A DNA stretch of 64,000 bases from Prosopocoilus inquinatus (Eukaryota; Arthropoda; Insecta; Coleoptera; Lucanidae): contig CM069873.1 of NCBI GenBank assembly GCA_036172665.1, positions 33,470,001 to 33,534,000 on the forward strand, in the 5' to 3' direction. Below, piece by piece: positions 24,576 to 38,072 of this stretch (position 1 is the first letter of the stretch; each line of letters begins with the position of its first letter). The position numbers and the translations under genes are program-made. The notes under the pieces were generated by a model that worked only from the letters and a program-made list of their open reading frames with translations, ran no database searches and had not been told where the DNA came from.

Positions 24576-26439
24576 CTGATGTGAGATACGACGTTTTCGG
24601 ACGCAGCAGAAACTGGAAATAGTTTTAAACGAAACAACACGTATTAGCGTAGTTCCTGTGATGAATGTAATCGATCCCTACTCATCTATCATGTCATTTG
24701 ACGTTTGGATGGGCTCCAGCAACTCTGAAGTGAGATACGAAGTTCTCGGACCCAGCTGAAGCTGGAAATAGTTTTAAATGAAACAACACGCATTAGCGTT
24801 GTTCCTGTGATGTATCTATTCGATCCTTACTCATCTATCATGTTATTTGGCGTTTCGATGAACTCCAGTAACTTTGATGTGAGATACGAAGTTCTCGGAC
24901 GCAGTTGAAGCTGGAAATAGTTTTAAATGAAACAGCACGTATTAGCGTTGTTCCTGTTATGTATCTAATCGATCCTTACTCATCTATCATGTTATTTGAC
25001 GTTTCGATGGACTCCAGTAACTCTAATGTGAGATACGAAATTTTCGGACGCAGCAGAAGCTGGAAATAGTTTTAAACGAAACAACACACATTAGCGTTGT
25101 TCCTGTGATGTATCTAACCGATCCTTACTCATTTATCATGTTATTTGGCGTTTCGATGGACTCCAGTAACTTTGATGTGAGATACGAAGTTCTCGGGCGC
25201 AACTGAAGCTAGAAATAGTTTTAAACGAAACAACACGCATTAGCGTTGTTCCTGTGATGTATCTAATCGATCCTTACTCATCTATCATGTCATTTGACGT
25301 TTGAATGGACTCCAGTAACTCTGATGTGAGATACAAAGTTTTCGGACGCAGCAGAAGCTGGAAATAGTTTTAAACGAAACAACAGGTATTAGCGTAGTTC
25401 CTGTGATGAATGTAATCGATCCTTACTCATCTATCATGTTATTTGACGTTTGGATGGGCTCCAGCAACTCTGAAGTGAGATACGAAGTTCTCGGACCCAG
25501 CTGAAGCTGGAAATAGTTTTAAATGAAACAACACGCATTAGCGTTGTTCCTGTGATGTATCTAATCGATCCTTACTCATTTATCATGTTATTTGGCGTTT
25601 CGATGGACTCCAGTAACTTTGATGTGAGATACGAAGTTCTCGGGCGCAGCTGAAGCTAGAAATAGTTTTAAACGAAACAACACGCATTAGCGTTGTTCCT
25701 GTGATGTATCTAATCGATCCTTACTCATCTATCATGTTATTTGACGTTTGAATGGACTCCAGTAACTCTGATGTGAGATACAATGTTCTCGGACGCAGCA
25801 GAAGCTGGAAATAGTTTTGAACGAAACAACAAGTATTAGCGTTGTTCCTGTGATGTATCTAATCGATCCTTACTTATCTACTATGTTATTTGACGTTTCG
25901 ATGGACTCCAGTAACTCTGATGTGAGATACGAAATTTTCGGACGCAGCAGAAGCTGGAAATAGTTTTAAATGAAACAACACGCATTAGCGTTGTTCCTGT
26001 GATGTATCTAATCGATCCTTGCTCATCTATCATGTTATTTGACGTTTGGATGCACTCCAGTAACTCTGAGGTGAGATACAAAGTTCTCGGACGCAGCAGA
26101 AGCTGGAAATAGTTTTGAACGAAACAACACGTATTAGCGTTGTTCCTGTGATGTACCTAATCGATCCTTACTTATCTATCATGTTATTTGACGTTTGGAT
26201 GGACTCCAGTAACTCTGATATGAGATACAAAGTTTTCGGACGCAGCAGAAGCTGGAGATAGTTTTAAACGAAACAACACGCATTAGCGTTGTTCCTGTGA
26301 TGTATCTAATCGATCCTTACTCATCTATCATGTTATTTGGCGTTTCGATGGACTCCAGTAACTCTGATGTGAGATAAAAAGTTTTCGGACGCAGTAGAAG
26401 CTGGAAATAGTTTTGAACGAAACGACACGTATTAGCGTT

Positions 26440-27930
26440 GTTCCTGTGATGTATCTAATCGATCCTTACTCATCTATCATGTTATTTGACGTTTCGAAGG
26501 ACTCTAGTAACTCTGATGTGAGATACGAAGTTTTTGGACGCAGCAGGAGCTGGAAATAGTTTTAAACGAAACAGCATGCATTAGTGTTGTTCCTGTGATG
26601 TATCTAATCGATCCTTACTTAGCTACGATGTTATTTGACGTTTCGATGGACTCCAGTAACTCTAATGTGAGATACGAAATTTTCGGACGCAGCAGAAGCT
26701 GGAAATAGTTTTGAACGAAACAACACGTATTAGCGTTGTTCCTGTGATGTATCTAATCGATCCTTACTTATCTATCATGTTATTTGACGTTTGGATGGTC
26801 TCCAGTAACTCTGATGTGAGATACAAAGTTTTCGGACGCAGCAGAAGCTGGAGATAGTTTTAAACGAAACAACACGCATTAGCGTTGTTCCTGTGATGTA
26901 CCTAATCGATCCTTACTCATCTAAAATGTTATTTGACGTTTCGATGGACTCCAATAACTCTAATGTGAGATACGAAATTTTCAGACGCAGCAGAAGCTGG
27001 AAATAGTTTTAAACAAAACAACACGTATTAGCGTTGTTCCTGTGATGTATCTAATCGATCCTTACTCATCTATCATGTTATTTGAAGTTTCGATGGACTC
27101 CAGTAACTCTGATGTGAGATACGAAGTTTTTGGACGCAGCAGGAGCTGGAAATAGTTTTAAACGAAACAGCACGCATTAGTGTTGTTCCTGTGATGTATC
27201 TAATCGATCCTTACTCATCTATCATGTTATTTGACGTTTGGATGGACTCTAGTAACTCTGATGTGAGATACGAAGTTTTTGGGCGCAGCAGGAGCTAGAA
27301 ATAGTTTTAAACGAAACAACACGCATTAGCGTTGTTCCTGTGATGTATCTAATCGATCCTTACTCATCTATCATGTTATTTGACGTTTGGATGGACTCCA
27401 GTAACTCTGATGTGAGATACAAAGTTCTCGGACGCAGCAGAAGCTGGAAATAGTTTTAAATGAAACAACACGCATTAGCGTTGTTCCTGTGATGTATCTA
27501 ATCGATCCTTACTCATCTATCATGTTATTTGACGTTTGGATGCACTCCGGTAACTTTGATTTGATATACGAAGTTCTCGGGCGCAGCTGAAGCTAGAAAT
27601 AGTTTTAAACGAAACAACACGCATTAGCGTTGTTCCTGTGACGTATCTAATCGATCCTTTCTCATCTATCATGTTATTTGACGTTTGAATGGACTCCAGT
27701 AACTCTGATGTGAGATACAATGTTCTCGGACGCAGCAGAAGCTGGAAATAGTTTTGAACGAAACAACACGTATTAGCGTTGTTCCTGTGATGTATCTAAT
27801 CGATCCTTAATCATCTATCATGTCATTTGACGTTTGGATGGACTCCAGTAACTCTGATGTGAGATACAAAGTTTTCGGACGCAGCAGAAGCTGGAAATAG
27901 TTTTAAACGAAACAACACGCATTAGCGTTG
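26440..27930 (+). repeat. Signature block, first copy (about 10 monomers)
   Basis: An ordered set of rare variants: GTTTCGAAGG (26,491), TTAGCTACGATG, GGATGGTCTCC, CATCTAAAATG, CTCTAGTAAC-type monomers, CCGGTAACTTTGATTTG (27,547), CGTATCTAATCGATCCTTTC and CCTTAATCATC with CATGTCATTTG (about 27,810). Most of the set recurs near 37.6-38.9 kb, 56.5-57.9 kb and 60.4-62.6 kb, with partial copies near 31.9-32.7, 34.05-34.9 and 45.2-46.2 kb. Confidence 0.8.
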
Positions 27931-28730
27931 TTCCTGTGATGTATCTAATCGATCCTTACTCATCTATCATGTTATTTGGCGTTTCGATGGACTCCAGTAA
28001 CTTTGATGTGAGATACGAAGTTCTCGGACGCAGCTGAAGCTGGAAATAGTTTTAAACGAAACAACACGCATTAGCGTTGTTCCTGTGCTGTATCTAATCG
28101 ATCCTTACTTATCTATCATGTTATTTGACGTTTGGATGGACTCCAGTAACCCTGATGTGAGAAACGAAGTTCTCGGACGCAGCAGAAGCTGGAAATAGTT
28201 TTAAATGAAACAACACGCATTAGCGTTGTTCCTGTGATGTATCTAATCGATCCTTACTCACCCATCATGTTATTTGACGTTTGGATGGACTCCAGTAACT
28301 CTGATGTGAGATACAAAGTTCTAGGACGCAGCAGAAGCTGGAAATAGTTTTGAACGAAACAACACGTATTAGCGTTGTTCCTGTGATGTATCTAATCGAT
28401 TCTTACTCATCTATCATGTTATTTGACGTTTGGATGGACTCCAGTAACTCTGATGTGAGATACGAAATTTTCGGACGCAGCAGAAGCTGGAAATAGTTTT
28501 AAATGAAACAACATGCATTAGCGTTGTTCCTGTGCTGTATCTAATCGATCTTTACTTATCTATCATGTTATTTGACGTTTCGATGGACTCCAGTAACTCT
28601 GATGTGAGATACGACGTATTCGGACGCAGCAGAAGCTGGAAATAGTTTTAAACGAAACAACACGTATTAGCGTTGTTCCTGTGATGAATGTAATCGATAT
28701 TTACTCATCTATCATGTTATTTGACGTTTG

Positions 28731-29326
28731 GATGGGCTCCAGTAACTCTGAAGAGAGATACGAAGTTCTCGGACGCAGCTGAAGCTGGAAATAGTTTTAA
28801 ATGAAACAACACGCATTATCGTTGTTCCTGTGATGTATCTAATCGATCCTTACTCATCTATCATGTTATTTGACGTTTCGATGGACTCCAGTAACTCTAA
28901 TGTGAGATAAGAAATTTTCGGACGCAGCAGAAGCTGGAAATAGTTTTAAACGAAACAACACGCATTAGCGTTGTTCCTGTGATGTATCTAATCGATCCTT
29001 ACTCATCTATCATGTTATTTGACGTTTGGATGGGCTCCAGTAACTCTGAAGAGAGATACGAAGTTCTCGGACGCAGCTGAAGCTGGAAATAGTTTTAAAT
29101 GAAACAACACGCATTATCGTTGTTCCTGTGATGTATCTAATCGATCCTTACTCATCTATCATGTTATTTGACGTTTCGATGGACTCCAGTAACTCTAATG
29201 TGAGATAAGAAATTTTCGGACGCAGCAGAAGCTGGAAATAGTTTTAAACGAAACAACACGCATTAGCGTTGTTCCTGTGATGTATCTAATCGATCCTTAC
29301 TCATCTATCATGTTATTTGGCGTTTC
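28731..29326 (+). repeat. 2-monomer (298 bp) tandem duplication
   Basis: GATGGGCTCC at 28,731 and 29,029, each followed by GAAGAGAGATACG, CATTATCG and a GATAAGAAATTT start. The first copy is preceded by GATGAATGTAATCGATATTT, the second by the ordinary core, which places the breakpoint between these two marks. Confidence 0.85.
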
Positions 29327-29600
29327 GATGGACTCCAGTAACTTTGATGTGAGATACGAAGTTCTCGGACGCAGCTGAAGCTGGAAATAGTTTTAAACGA
29401 AACAACACGCATTAGCGTTGTTCCTGTGCTGTATCTAATCGATCCTTACTTATCTATCATGTTATTTGACGTTCGGATGGACTCCAGTAACCCTGATGTG
29501 AGAAACGAAGTTCTCGGACGCAGCAGAAGCTGGAAATAGTTTTAAATGAAACAACACGCATTAGCGTTGTTCCTGTGATGTATCTAATCGATCCTTACTC

Positions 29601-30494
29601 ACCCATCATGTTATTTGACGTTTGGATGGACTCCAGTAACTCTGATGTGAGATACAAAGTTCTAGGACGCAGCAGAAGCTGGAAATAGTTTTAAACGAAA
29701 CAACACGTATTAGCGTTGTTCCTGTGATGTATCTAATCGATCCTTACTCATCTATCATGTTATTTGACGTTTGGATGGACTCCAGTAACTCTGATGTGAG
29801 ATACGAAATTTTCGGACGCAGCAGAAGCTGGAAATAGTTTTAAATGAAACAACACGCATTAGCGTTGTTCCTGTGCTGTATCTAATCGATCCTTACTCAT
29901 CTATCATGTTATTTGACGTTTGGATGGACTCCAGTAACTCTGATGTGAGATACAAAGTTCTCGGACGCAGCAGAAGCTGGAAATAGTTTTGAACGAAACA
30001 ACACGTATTAGCGTTGTTCCTGTGATGTATCTAATCGATCCTTACTCACCCATCATGTTATTTGACGTTTGGATGGACTCCAGTAACTCTGATGTGAGAT
30101 ACAAAGTTCTAGGACGCAGCAGAAGCTGGAAATAGTTTTAAACGAAACAACACGTATTAGCGTTGTTCCTGTGATGTATCTAATCGATCCTTACTCATCT
30201 ATCATGTTATTTGACGTTTGGATGGACTCCAGTAACTCTGATGTGAGATACGAAATTTTCGGACGCAGCAGAAGCTGGAAATAGTTTTAAATGAAACAAC
30301 ACGCATTAGCGTTGTTCCTGTGCTGTATCTAATCGATCCTTACTCATCTATCATGTTATTTGACGTTTGGATGGACTCCAGTAACTCTGATGTGAGATAC
30401 AAAGTTCTCGGACGCAGCAGAAGCTGGAAATAGTTTTGAACGAAACAACACGTATTAGCGTTGTTCCTGTGATGTATCTAATCGATCCTTACTC
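29601..30494 (+). repeat. 3-monomer (447 bp) tandem duplication
   Basis: ACCCATCATG at 29,601 and 30,048. Each copy runs CTAGGACG monomer, then AAATTTTCGG monomer, then TTCCTGTGCTG monomer. The last part of the second copy changes to ordinary CTCATCTATC monomers. Confidence 0.85.
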
Positions 30495-30640
30495 ATCTAT
30501 CATGTTATTTGACGTTTGGATGGACTCCAGTAACTCTGATGTGAGATACAAAGTTTTCGGACGCAGCAGAAGCTGGAAATAGTTTTAAGCGAAACAACAC
30601 GCATTAGCGTTGTTCCTGTGATGTATCTAATCGATCCTTA

Positions 30641-32726
30641 CTCAGCTATCATGTTATTTGACGTTTGGATGGACTCCAGTATCTCTGATGTGAGATACAA
30701 AGTTCTCGGACGCAGCAGAAGCTGGAAATAGTTTTGAACGAAACAACACGTATTAGCGTTGTTCCTGTGATGTATCTAATCGATTCTTACTCATCTATCA
30801 TGTTATTTGACGTTTGGATGGACTCCAGTAACTCTGATGTGAGATACGAAATTTTCGGACGCAGCAGAAGCTGGAAATAGTTTTAAATGAAACAACATGC
30901 ATTAGCGTTGTTCCTGTGCTGTATCTAATCGATCTTTACTTATCTATCATGTTATTTGACGTTTCGATGGACTCCAGTAACTCTGATGTGAGATACGACG
31001 TATTCGGACGCAGCAGAAGCTGGAAATAGTTTTAAACGAAACAACACGTATTAGCGTTGTTCCTGTGATGAATGTAATCGATATTTACTCATCTATCATG
31101 TTATTTGACGTTTGGATGGGCTCCAGTAACTCTGAAGAGAGATACGAAGTTCTCGGACGCAGCTGAAGCTGGAAATAGTTTTAAATGAAACAACACGCAT
31201 TATCGTTGTTCCTGTGATGTATCTAATCGATCCTTACTCATCTATCATGTTATTTGACGTTTCGATGGACTCCAGTAACACTCATGTGAGATACGAAATT
31301 TTCGGACGCAGCAGAAGCTGGAAATAGTTTTAAACGAAACAACACGCATTAGCGTTGTTCCTGTGATGTATCTAATCGATCCTTACTCATCTATCATGTT
31401 ATTTGGCGTTTCGATGGACTCCAGTAACTTTGATGTGAGATACGAAGTTCTCGGGCGCAGCTGAAGCTAGAAATAGTTTTAAACGAAACAACACGCATTA
31501 GCGTTGTTCCTGTGATGTATCTAATCGATCCTTACTCATCTATCATGTTATTTGACGTTTGAATGGACTCCAGTAACTCTAATGTGAGATACAATGTTCT
31601 CGGACGCAGCAGAAGCTGGAAATAGTTTTGAACGAAACAACACGTATTAGCGTTGTTCCTGTGATGTATCTAATCGATCCCTACTTATCTACTATGTTAT
31701 TTGACGTTTCGATGGACTCCAGTAACTCTGATGTGAGATACGAAATTTTCGGACTCAGCAGAAGCTGGAAATAGTTTTGAACGAAACAACACGTATTAGC
31801 GTTGTTCCTGTGATGTATCTAATCGATCCTTACTCATCTATCATGTTATTTGACGTTTGGATGCACTCCGGTAACTTTGATGTGAGATACGAAGTTCTCG
31901 GGCGCAGCTGAAGTTAGAAATAGTTTTAAACGAAACAACACGCATTAGCGTTGTTCCTGTGACGTATCTAATCGATCCTTACTCATCTATCATGTTATTT
32001 GACGTTTCGAAGGACTCTAGTAACTCTGATGTGAGATACGAAGTTTTTGGACGCAGCAGGAGCTGGAAATAGTTTTAAACGAAACAGCACGCATTAGTGT
32101 TGTTCCTGTGATGTATCTAATCGATCCTTACTTAGCTACGATGTTATTTGACGTTTCGATGGACTCCAGTAACTCTAATGTGAGATACGAAATTTTCGGA
32201 CGCAGCAGAAGCTGGAAATAGTTTTGAACGAAACAACACGTATTAGCGTTGTTCCTGTGATGTATCTAATCGATCCTTACTTATCTATCATGTTATTTGA
32301 CGTTTGGATGGTCTCCAGTAACTCTGATGTGAGATACAAAGTTTTCGGACGCAGCAGAAGCTGGAGATAGTTTTAAACGAAACAACACGCATTAGCGTTG
32401 TTCCTGTGATGTATCTAATCGATCCTTACTCATCTAAAATGTTATTTGACGTTTCGATGGACTCCAATAACTCTAATGTGAGATACGAAATTTTCAGACG
32501 CAGCAGAAGCTGGAAATAGTTTTAAACAAAACAACACGTATTAGCGTTGTTCCTGTGATGTATCTAATCGATCCTTACTCATCTATCATGTTATTTGAAG
32601 TTTCGATGGACTCTAGTAACTCTGATGTGAGATACGAAGTTTTTGGACGCAGCAGGAGCTGGAAATAGTTTTAAACGAAACAGCACGCATTAGTGTTGTT
32701 CCTGTGATGTATCTAATCGATCCTTA
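30641..32726 (+). repeat. 14-monomer higher-order unit, copy 1 (2,086 bp)
   Basis: Tandem with the next feature at offset 2,086 = 14 x 149. Marks: CTCAGCTATC (30,641 and 32,727), GATGAATGTAATCGATATTT (31,065 and 33,151), CTCATGTGAG (about 31,281 and 33,367), GGACTCAGCAG (about 31,752 and 33,838), CCGGTAACTTTGATG (31,868 and 33,954). Between about 31,987 and 32,433 it carries three monomers (GTTTCGAAGG, CTACGATG, GGATGGTCTCC) absent from copy 2. Confidence 0.88.
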
Positions 32727-34366
32727 CTCAGCTATCATGTTATTTGACGTTTGGATGGACTCCAGTATCTCTGATGTGAGATACAAAGTTCTCGGACGCA
32801 GCAGAAGCTGGAAATAGTTTTGAACGAAACAACACGTATTAGCGTTGTTCCTGTGATGTATCTAATCGATTCTTACTCATCTATCATGTTATTTGACGTT
32901 TGGATGGACTCCAGTAACTCTGATGTGAGATACGAAATTTTCGGACGCAGCAGAAGCTGGAAATAGTTTTAAATGAAACAACATGCATTAGCGTTGTTCC
33001 TGTGCTGTATCTAATCGATCTTTACTTATCTATCATGTTATTTGACGTTTCGATGGACTCCAGTAACTCTGATGTGAGATACGACGTATTCGGACGCAGC
33101 AGAAGCTGGAAATAGTTTTAAACGAAACAACACGTATTAGCGTTGTTCCTGTGATGAATGTAATCGATATTTACTCATCTATCATGTTATTTGACGTTTG
33201 GATGGGCTCCAGTAACTCTGAAGAGAGATACGAAGTTCTCGGACGCAGCTGAAGCTGGAAATAGTTTTAAATGAAACAACACGCATTATCGTTGTTCCTG
33301 TGATGTATCTAATCGATCCTTACTCATCTATCATGTTATTTGACGTTTCGATGGACTCCAGTAACTCTCATGTGAGATACGAAATTTTCGGACGCAGCAG
33401 AAGCTGGAAATAGTTTTAAACGAAACAACACACATTAGCGTTGTTCCTGTGATGTATCTAATCGATCCTTACTCATCTATCATGTTATTTGGCGTTTCGA
33501 TGGACTCCAGTAACTTTGATGTGAGATACGAAGTTCTCGGGCGCAGCTGAAGCTAGAAATAGTTTTAAACGAAACAACACGCATTAGCGTTGTTCCTGTG
33601 ATGTATCTAATCGATCCTTACTCATCTATCATGTTATTTGACGTTTGAATGGACTCCAGTAACTCTAATGTGAGATACAATGTTCTCGGACGCAGCAGAA
33701 GCTGGAAATAGTTTTGAACGAAACAACACGTATTAGCGTTGTTCCTGTGATGTATCTAATCGATCCCTACTTATCTACTATGTTATTTGACGTTTCGATG
33801 GACTCCAGTAACTCTGATGTGAGATACGAAATTTTCGGACTCAGCAGAAGCTGGAAATAGTTTTGAACGAAACAACACGTATTAGCGTTGTTCCTGTGAT
33901 GTATCTAATCGATCCTTACTCATCTATCATGTTATTTGACGTTTGGATGCACTCCGGTAACTTTGATGTGAGATACGAAGTTCTCGGGCGCAGCTGAAGT
34001 TAGAAATAGTTTTAAACGAAACAACACGCATTAGCGTTGTTCCTGTGACGTATCTAATCGATCCTTACTCATCTAAAATGTTATTTGACGTTTCGATGGA
34101 CTCCAATAACTCTAATGTGAGATACGAAATTTTCAGACGCAGCAGAAGCTGGAAATAGTTTTAAACAAAACAACACGTATTAGCGTTGTTCCTGTGATGT
34201 ATCTAATCGATCCTTACTCATCTATCATGTTATTTGAAGTTTCGATGGACTCTAGTAACTCTGATGTGAGATACGAAGTTTTTGGACGCAGCAGGAGCTG
34301 GAAATAGTTTTAAACGAAACAGCACGCATTAGTGTTGTTCCTGTGATGTATCTAATCGATCCTTAC
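32727..34366 (+). repeat. 14-monomer unit, copy 2, three monomers lost
   Basis: Follows copy 1 to about 34,070, then jumps three monomers ahead: CATCTAAAATG at 34,068 follows directly on the GTGACG monomer, where copy 1 has 447 bp between them. The loss is a whole number of monomers, as expected from in-register unequal exchange. Confidence 0.85.
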
Positions 34367-37300
34367 TCATCTATCATGTTATTTGACGTTTGGATGGACT
34401 CCAGTAACTCTGATGTGAGATACAAAGTTCTCGGACGCAGCAGAAGCTGGAAATAGTTTTAAATGAAACAACACGCATTAGCGTTGTTCCTGTGATGTAT
34501 CTAATCGATCCTTACTCATCTATCATGTTATTTGACGTTTGGATGCACTCCGGTAACTTTGATTTGATATACGAAGTTCTCGGGCGCAGCTGAAGCTAGA
34601 AATAGTTTTAAACGAAACAACACGCATTAGCGTTGTTCCTGTGACGTATCTAATCGATCCTTTCTCATCTATCATGTTATTTGACGTTTGAATGGACTCC
34701 AGTAACTCTGATGTGAGATACAATGTTCTCGGACGCAGCAGAAGCTGGAAATAATTTTGAACGAAACAACACGTATTAGCGTTGTTCCTGTGATGTATCT
34801 AATCGATCCTTAATCATCTATCATGTCATTTGACGTTTGGATGGACTCCAGTAACTCTGATGTGAGATACAAAGTTTTCGGACGCAGCAGAAGCTGGAAA
34901 TAGTTTTAAACGAAACAACACGCATTAACGTTGTTCCTGTGATGTATCTAATCGATCCTTACTCATCTATCATGTTATTTGGCGTTTCGATGGACTCCAG
35001 TAACTTTGATGTGAGATACGAAGTTCTCGGACGCAGCTGAAGCTGGAAATAGTTTTAAACGAAACAACACGCATTAGCGTTGTTCCTGTGCTGTATCTAA
35101 TCGATCCTTACTTATCTATCATGTTATTTGACGTTTGGATGGACTCCAGTAACCCTGATGTGAGAAACGAAGTTCTCGGACGCAGCAGAAGCTGGAAATA
35201 GTTTTAAATGAAACAACACGCATTAGCGTTGTTCCTGTGATGTATCTAATCGATCCTTACTCACCCATCATGTTATTTGACGTTTGGATGGACTCCAGTA
35301 ACTCTGATGTGAGATACAAAGTTCTAGGACGCAGCAGAAGCTGGAAATAGTTTTAAAGGAAACAACACGTATTAGCGTTGTTCCTGTGATGTATCTAATC
35401 GATCCTTACTCATCTATCATGTTATTTGACGTTTGAATGGACTCCAGTAACTCTGATGTGAGATACGAAATTTTCGGACGCAGCAGAAGCTGGAAATAGT
35501 TTTAAATGAAACAACACGCATTAGCGTTGTTCCTGTGCTGTATCTAATCGATCCTTACTCATCTATCATGTTATTTGACGTTTGGATGGACTCCAGTAAC
35601 TCTGATGTGAGATACAAAGTTCTCGGACGCAGCAGAAGCTGGAAATAGTTTTGAACGAAACAACACGTATTAGCGTTGTTCCTGTGATGTATCTAATCGA
35701 TCCTTACTCATCTATCATGTTATTTGACGTTTGGATGGACTCCAGTAACTCTGATGTGAGATACAAAGTTTTCGGACGCAGCAGAAGCTGGAAATAGTTT
35801 TAAGCGAAACAACACGCATTAGCGTTGTTCCTGTGATGTATCTAATCGATCCTTACTCAGCTATCATGTTATTTGACGTTTGGATGGACTCCAGTATCTC
35901 TGATGTGAGATACAAAGTTCTCGGACGCAGCAGAAGCTGGAAATAGTTTTGAACGAAACAACACGTATTAGCGTTGTTCCTGTGATGTATCTAATCGATT
36001 CTTACTCATCTATCATGTTATTTGACGTTTGGATGGACTCCAGTAACTCTGATGTGAGATACGAAATTTTCGGACGCAGCAGAAGCTGGAAATAGTTTTA
36101 AATGAAACAACACGCATTAGCGTTGTTCCTGTGCTGTATCTAATCGATCTTTACTTATCTATCATGTTATTTGACGTTTCGATGGACTCCAGTAACTCTG
36201 ATGTGAGATACGACGTATTCGGACGCAGCAGAAGCTGGAAATAGTTTTAAACGAAACAACACGTATTAGCGTTGTTCCTGTGATGAATGTAATCGATATT
36301 TACTCATCTATCATGTTATTTGACGTTTGGATGGGCTCCAGTAACTCTGAAGAGAGATACGAAGTTCTCGGACGCAGCTGAAGCTGGAAATAGTTTTAAA
36401 TGAAACAACACGCATTATCGTTGTTCCTGTGATGTATCTAATCGATCCTTACTCATCTATCATGTTATTTGACGTTTCGATGGACTCCAGTAACTCTAAT
36501 GTGAGATACGAAATTTTCGGACGCAGCAGAAGCTGGAAATAGTTTTAAACGAAACAACACGCATTAGCGTTGTTCCTGTGATGTATCTAATCGATCCTTA
36601 CTCATCTATCATGTTATTTGGCGTTTCGATGGACTCCAGTAACTTTGATGTGAGATACGAAGTTCTCGGGCGCAGCTGAAGCTAGAAATAGTTTTAAACG
36701 AAACAACACGCATTAGCGTTGTTCCTGTGATGAATGTAATCGATATTTACTCATCTATCATGTTATTTGACGTTTGGATGGGCTCCAGTAACTCTGAAGA
36801 GAGATACGAAGTTCTCGGACGCAGCTGAAGCTGGAAATAGTTTTAAATGAAACAACACGCATTATCGTTGTTCCTGTGATGTATCTAATCGATCCTTACT
36901 CATCTATCATGTTATTTGACGTTTCGATGGACTCCAGTAACTCTAATGTGAGATACGAAATTTTCGGACGCAGCAGAAGCTGGAAATAGTTTTAAACGAA
37001 ACAACACGCATTAGCGTTGTTCCTGTGATGTATCTAATCGATCCTTACTCATCTATCATGTTATTTGGCGTTTCGATGGACTCCAGTAACTTTGATGTGA
37101 GATACGAAGTTCTCGGGCGCAGCTGAAGCTAGAAATAGTTTTAAACGAAACAACACGCATTAGCGTTGTTCCTGTGATGTATCTAATCGATCCTTACTCA
37201 TCTATCATGTTATTTGACGTTTGAATGGACTCCAGTAACTCTAATGTGAGATACAATGTTCTCGGACGCAGCAGAAGCTGGAAATAGTTTTGAACGAAAC

Positions 37301-38072
37301 AACACGTATTAGCGTTGTTCCTGTGATGTATCTAATCGATCCCTACTTATCTACTATGTTATTTGACGTTTCGATGGACTCCAGTAACTCTGATGTGAGA
37401 TACGAAATTTTCGGACTCAGCAGAAGCTGGAAATAGTTTTGAACGAAACAACACGTATTAGCGTTGTTCCTGTGATGTATCTAATCGATCCTTACTCATC
37501 TATCATGTTATTTGACGTTTGGATGCACTCCGGTAACTTTGATGTGAGATACGAAGTTCTCGGGCGCAGCTGAAGTTAGAAATAGTTTTAAACGAAACAA
37601 CACGCATTAGCGTTGTTCCTGTGACGTATCTAATCGATCCTTACTCATCTATCATGTTATTTGACGTTTCGAAGGACTCTAGTAACTCTGATGTGAGATA
37701 CGAAGTTTTTGGACGCAGCAGGAGCTGGAAATAGTTTTAAACGAAACAGCACGCATTAGTGTTGTTCCTGTGATGTATCTAATCGATCCTTACTTAGCTA
37801 CGATGTTATTTGACGTTTCGATGGACTCCAGTAACTCTAATGTGAGATACGAAATTTTCGGACGCAGCAGAAGCTGGAAATAGTTTTGAACGAAACAACA
37901 CGTATTAGCGTTGTTCCTGTGATGTATCTAATCGATCCTTACTTATCTATCATGTTATTTGACGTTTGGATGGTCTCCAGTAACTCTGATGTGAGATACA
38001 AAGTTTTCGGACGCAGCAGAAGCTGGAGATAGTTTTAAACGAAACAACACGCATTAGCGTTGTTCCTGTGAT
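34050..38072 (+). repeat. 27-monomer higher-order unit, copy 1 (4,023 bp)
   Basis: Related to the next unit at offset 4,023 = 27 x 149: CATCTAAAATG (34,068 and 38,091), CCGGTAACTTTGATTTG (34,550 and 38,573), CCTTAATCATC (about 34,809 and 38,832), TAAGCGAAAC (35,801 and 39,824). It contains a nested 447-bp duplication marked by GTGATGAATG at 36,280 and 36,727. From about 36,727 onward the order returns to older marks (GGACTCAGCAG, CCGGTAACTTTGATG at 37,530, GTTTCGAAGG at 37,666). Confidence 0.85.

Larger units (their letters stand above)
24576..30640 (+). repeat. Mixed satellite zone with local 2- and 3-monomer duplications
   Basis: About 41 monomers, all 149 bp. Local repeats: a 447-bp step links TCATTTATC monomers at 25,131 and 25,578; a 298-bp step links GATGGGCTCC at 28,731 and 29,029, each followed by a GATAAGAAATTT start; a 447-bp step links CTCACCCATC monomers at 29,601 and 30,048. 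From about 26,440 to 27,930 lies the first copy of the long-range signature block. No genes or insertions. Confidence 0.85.
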
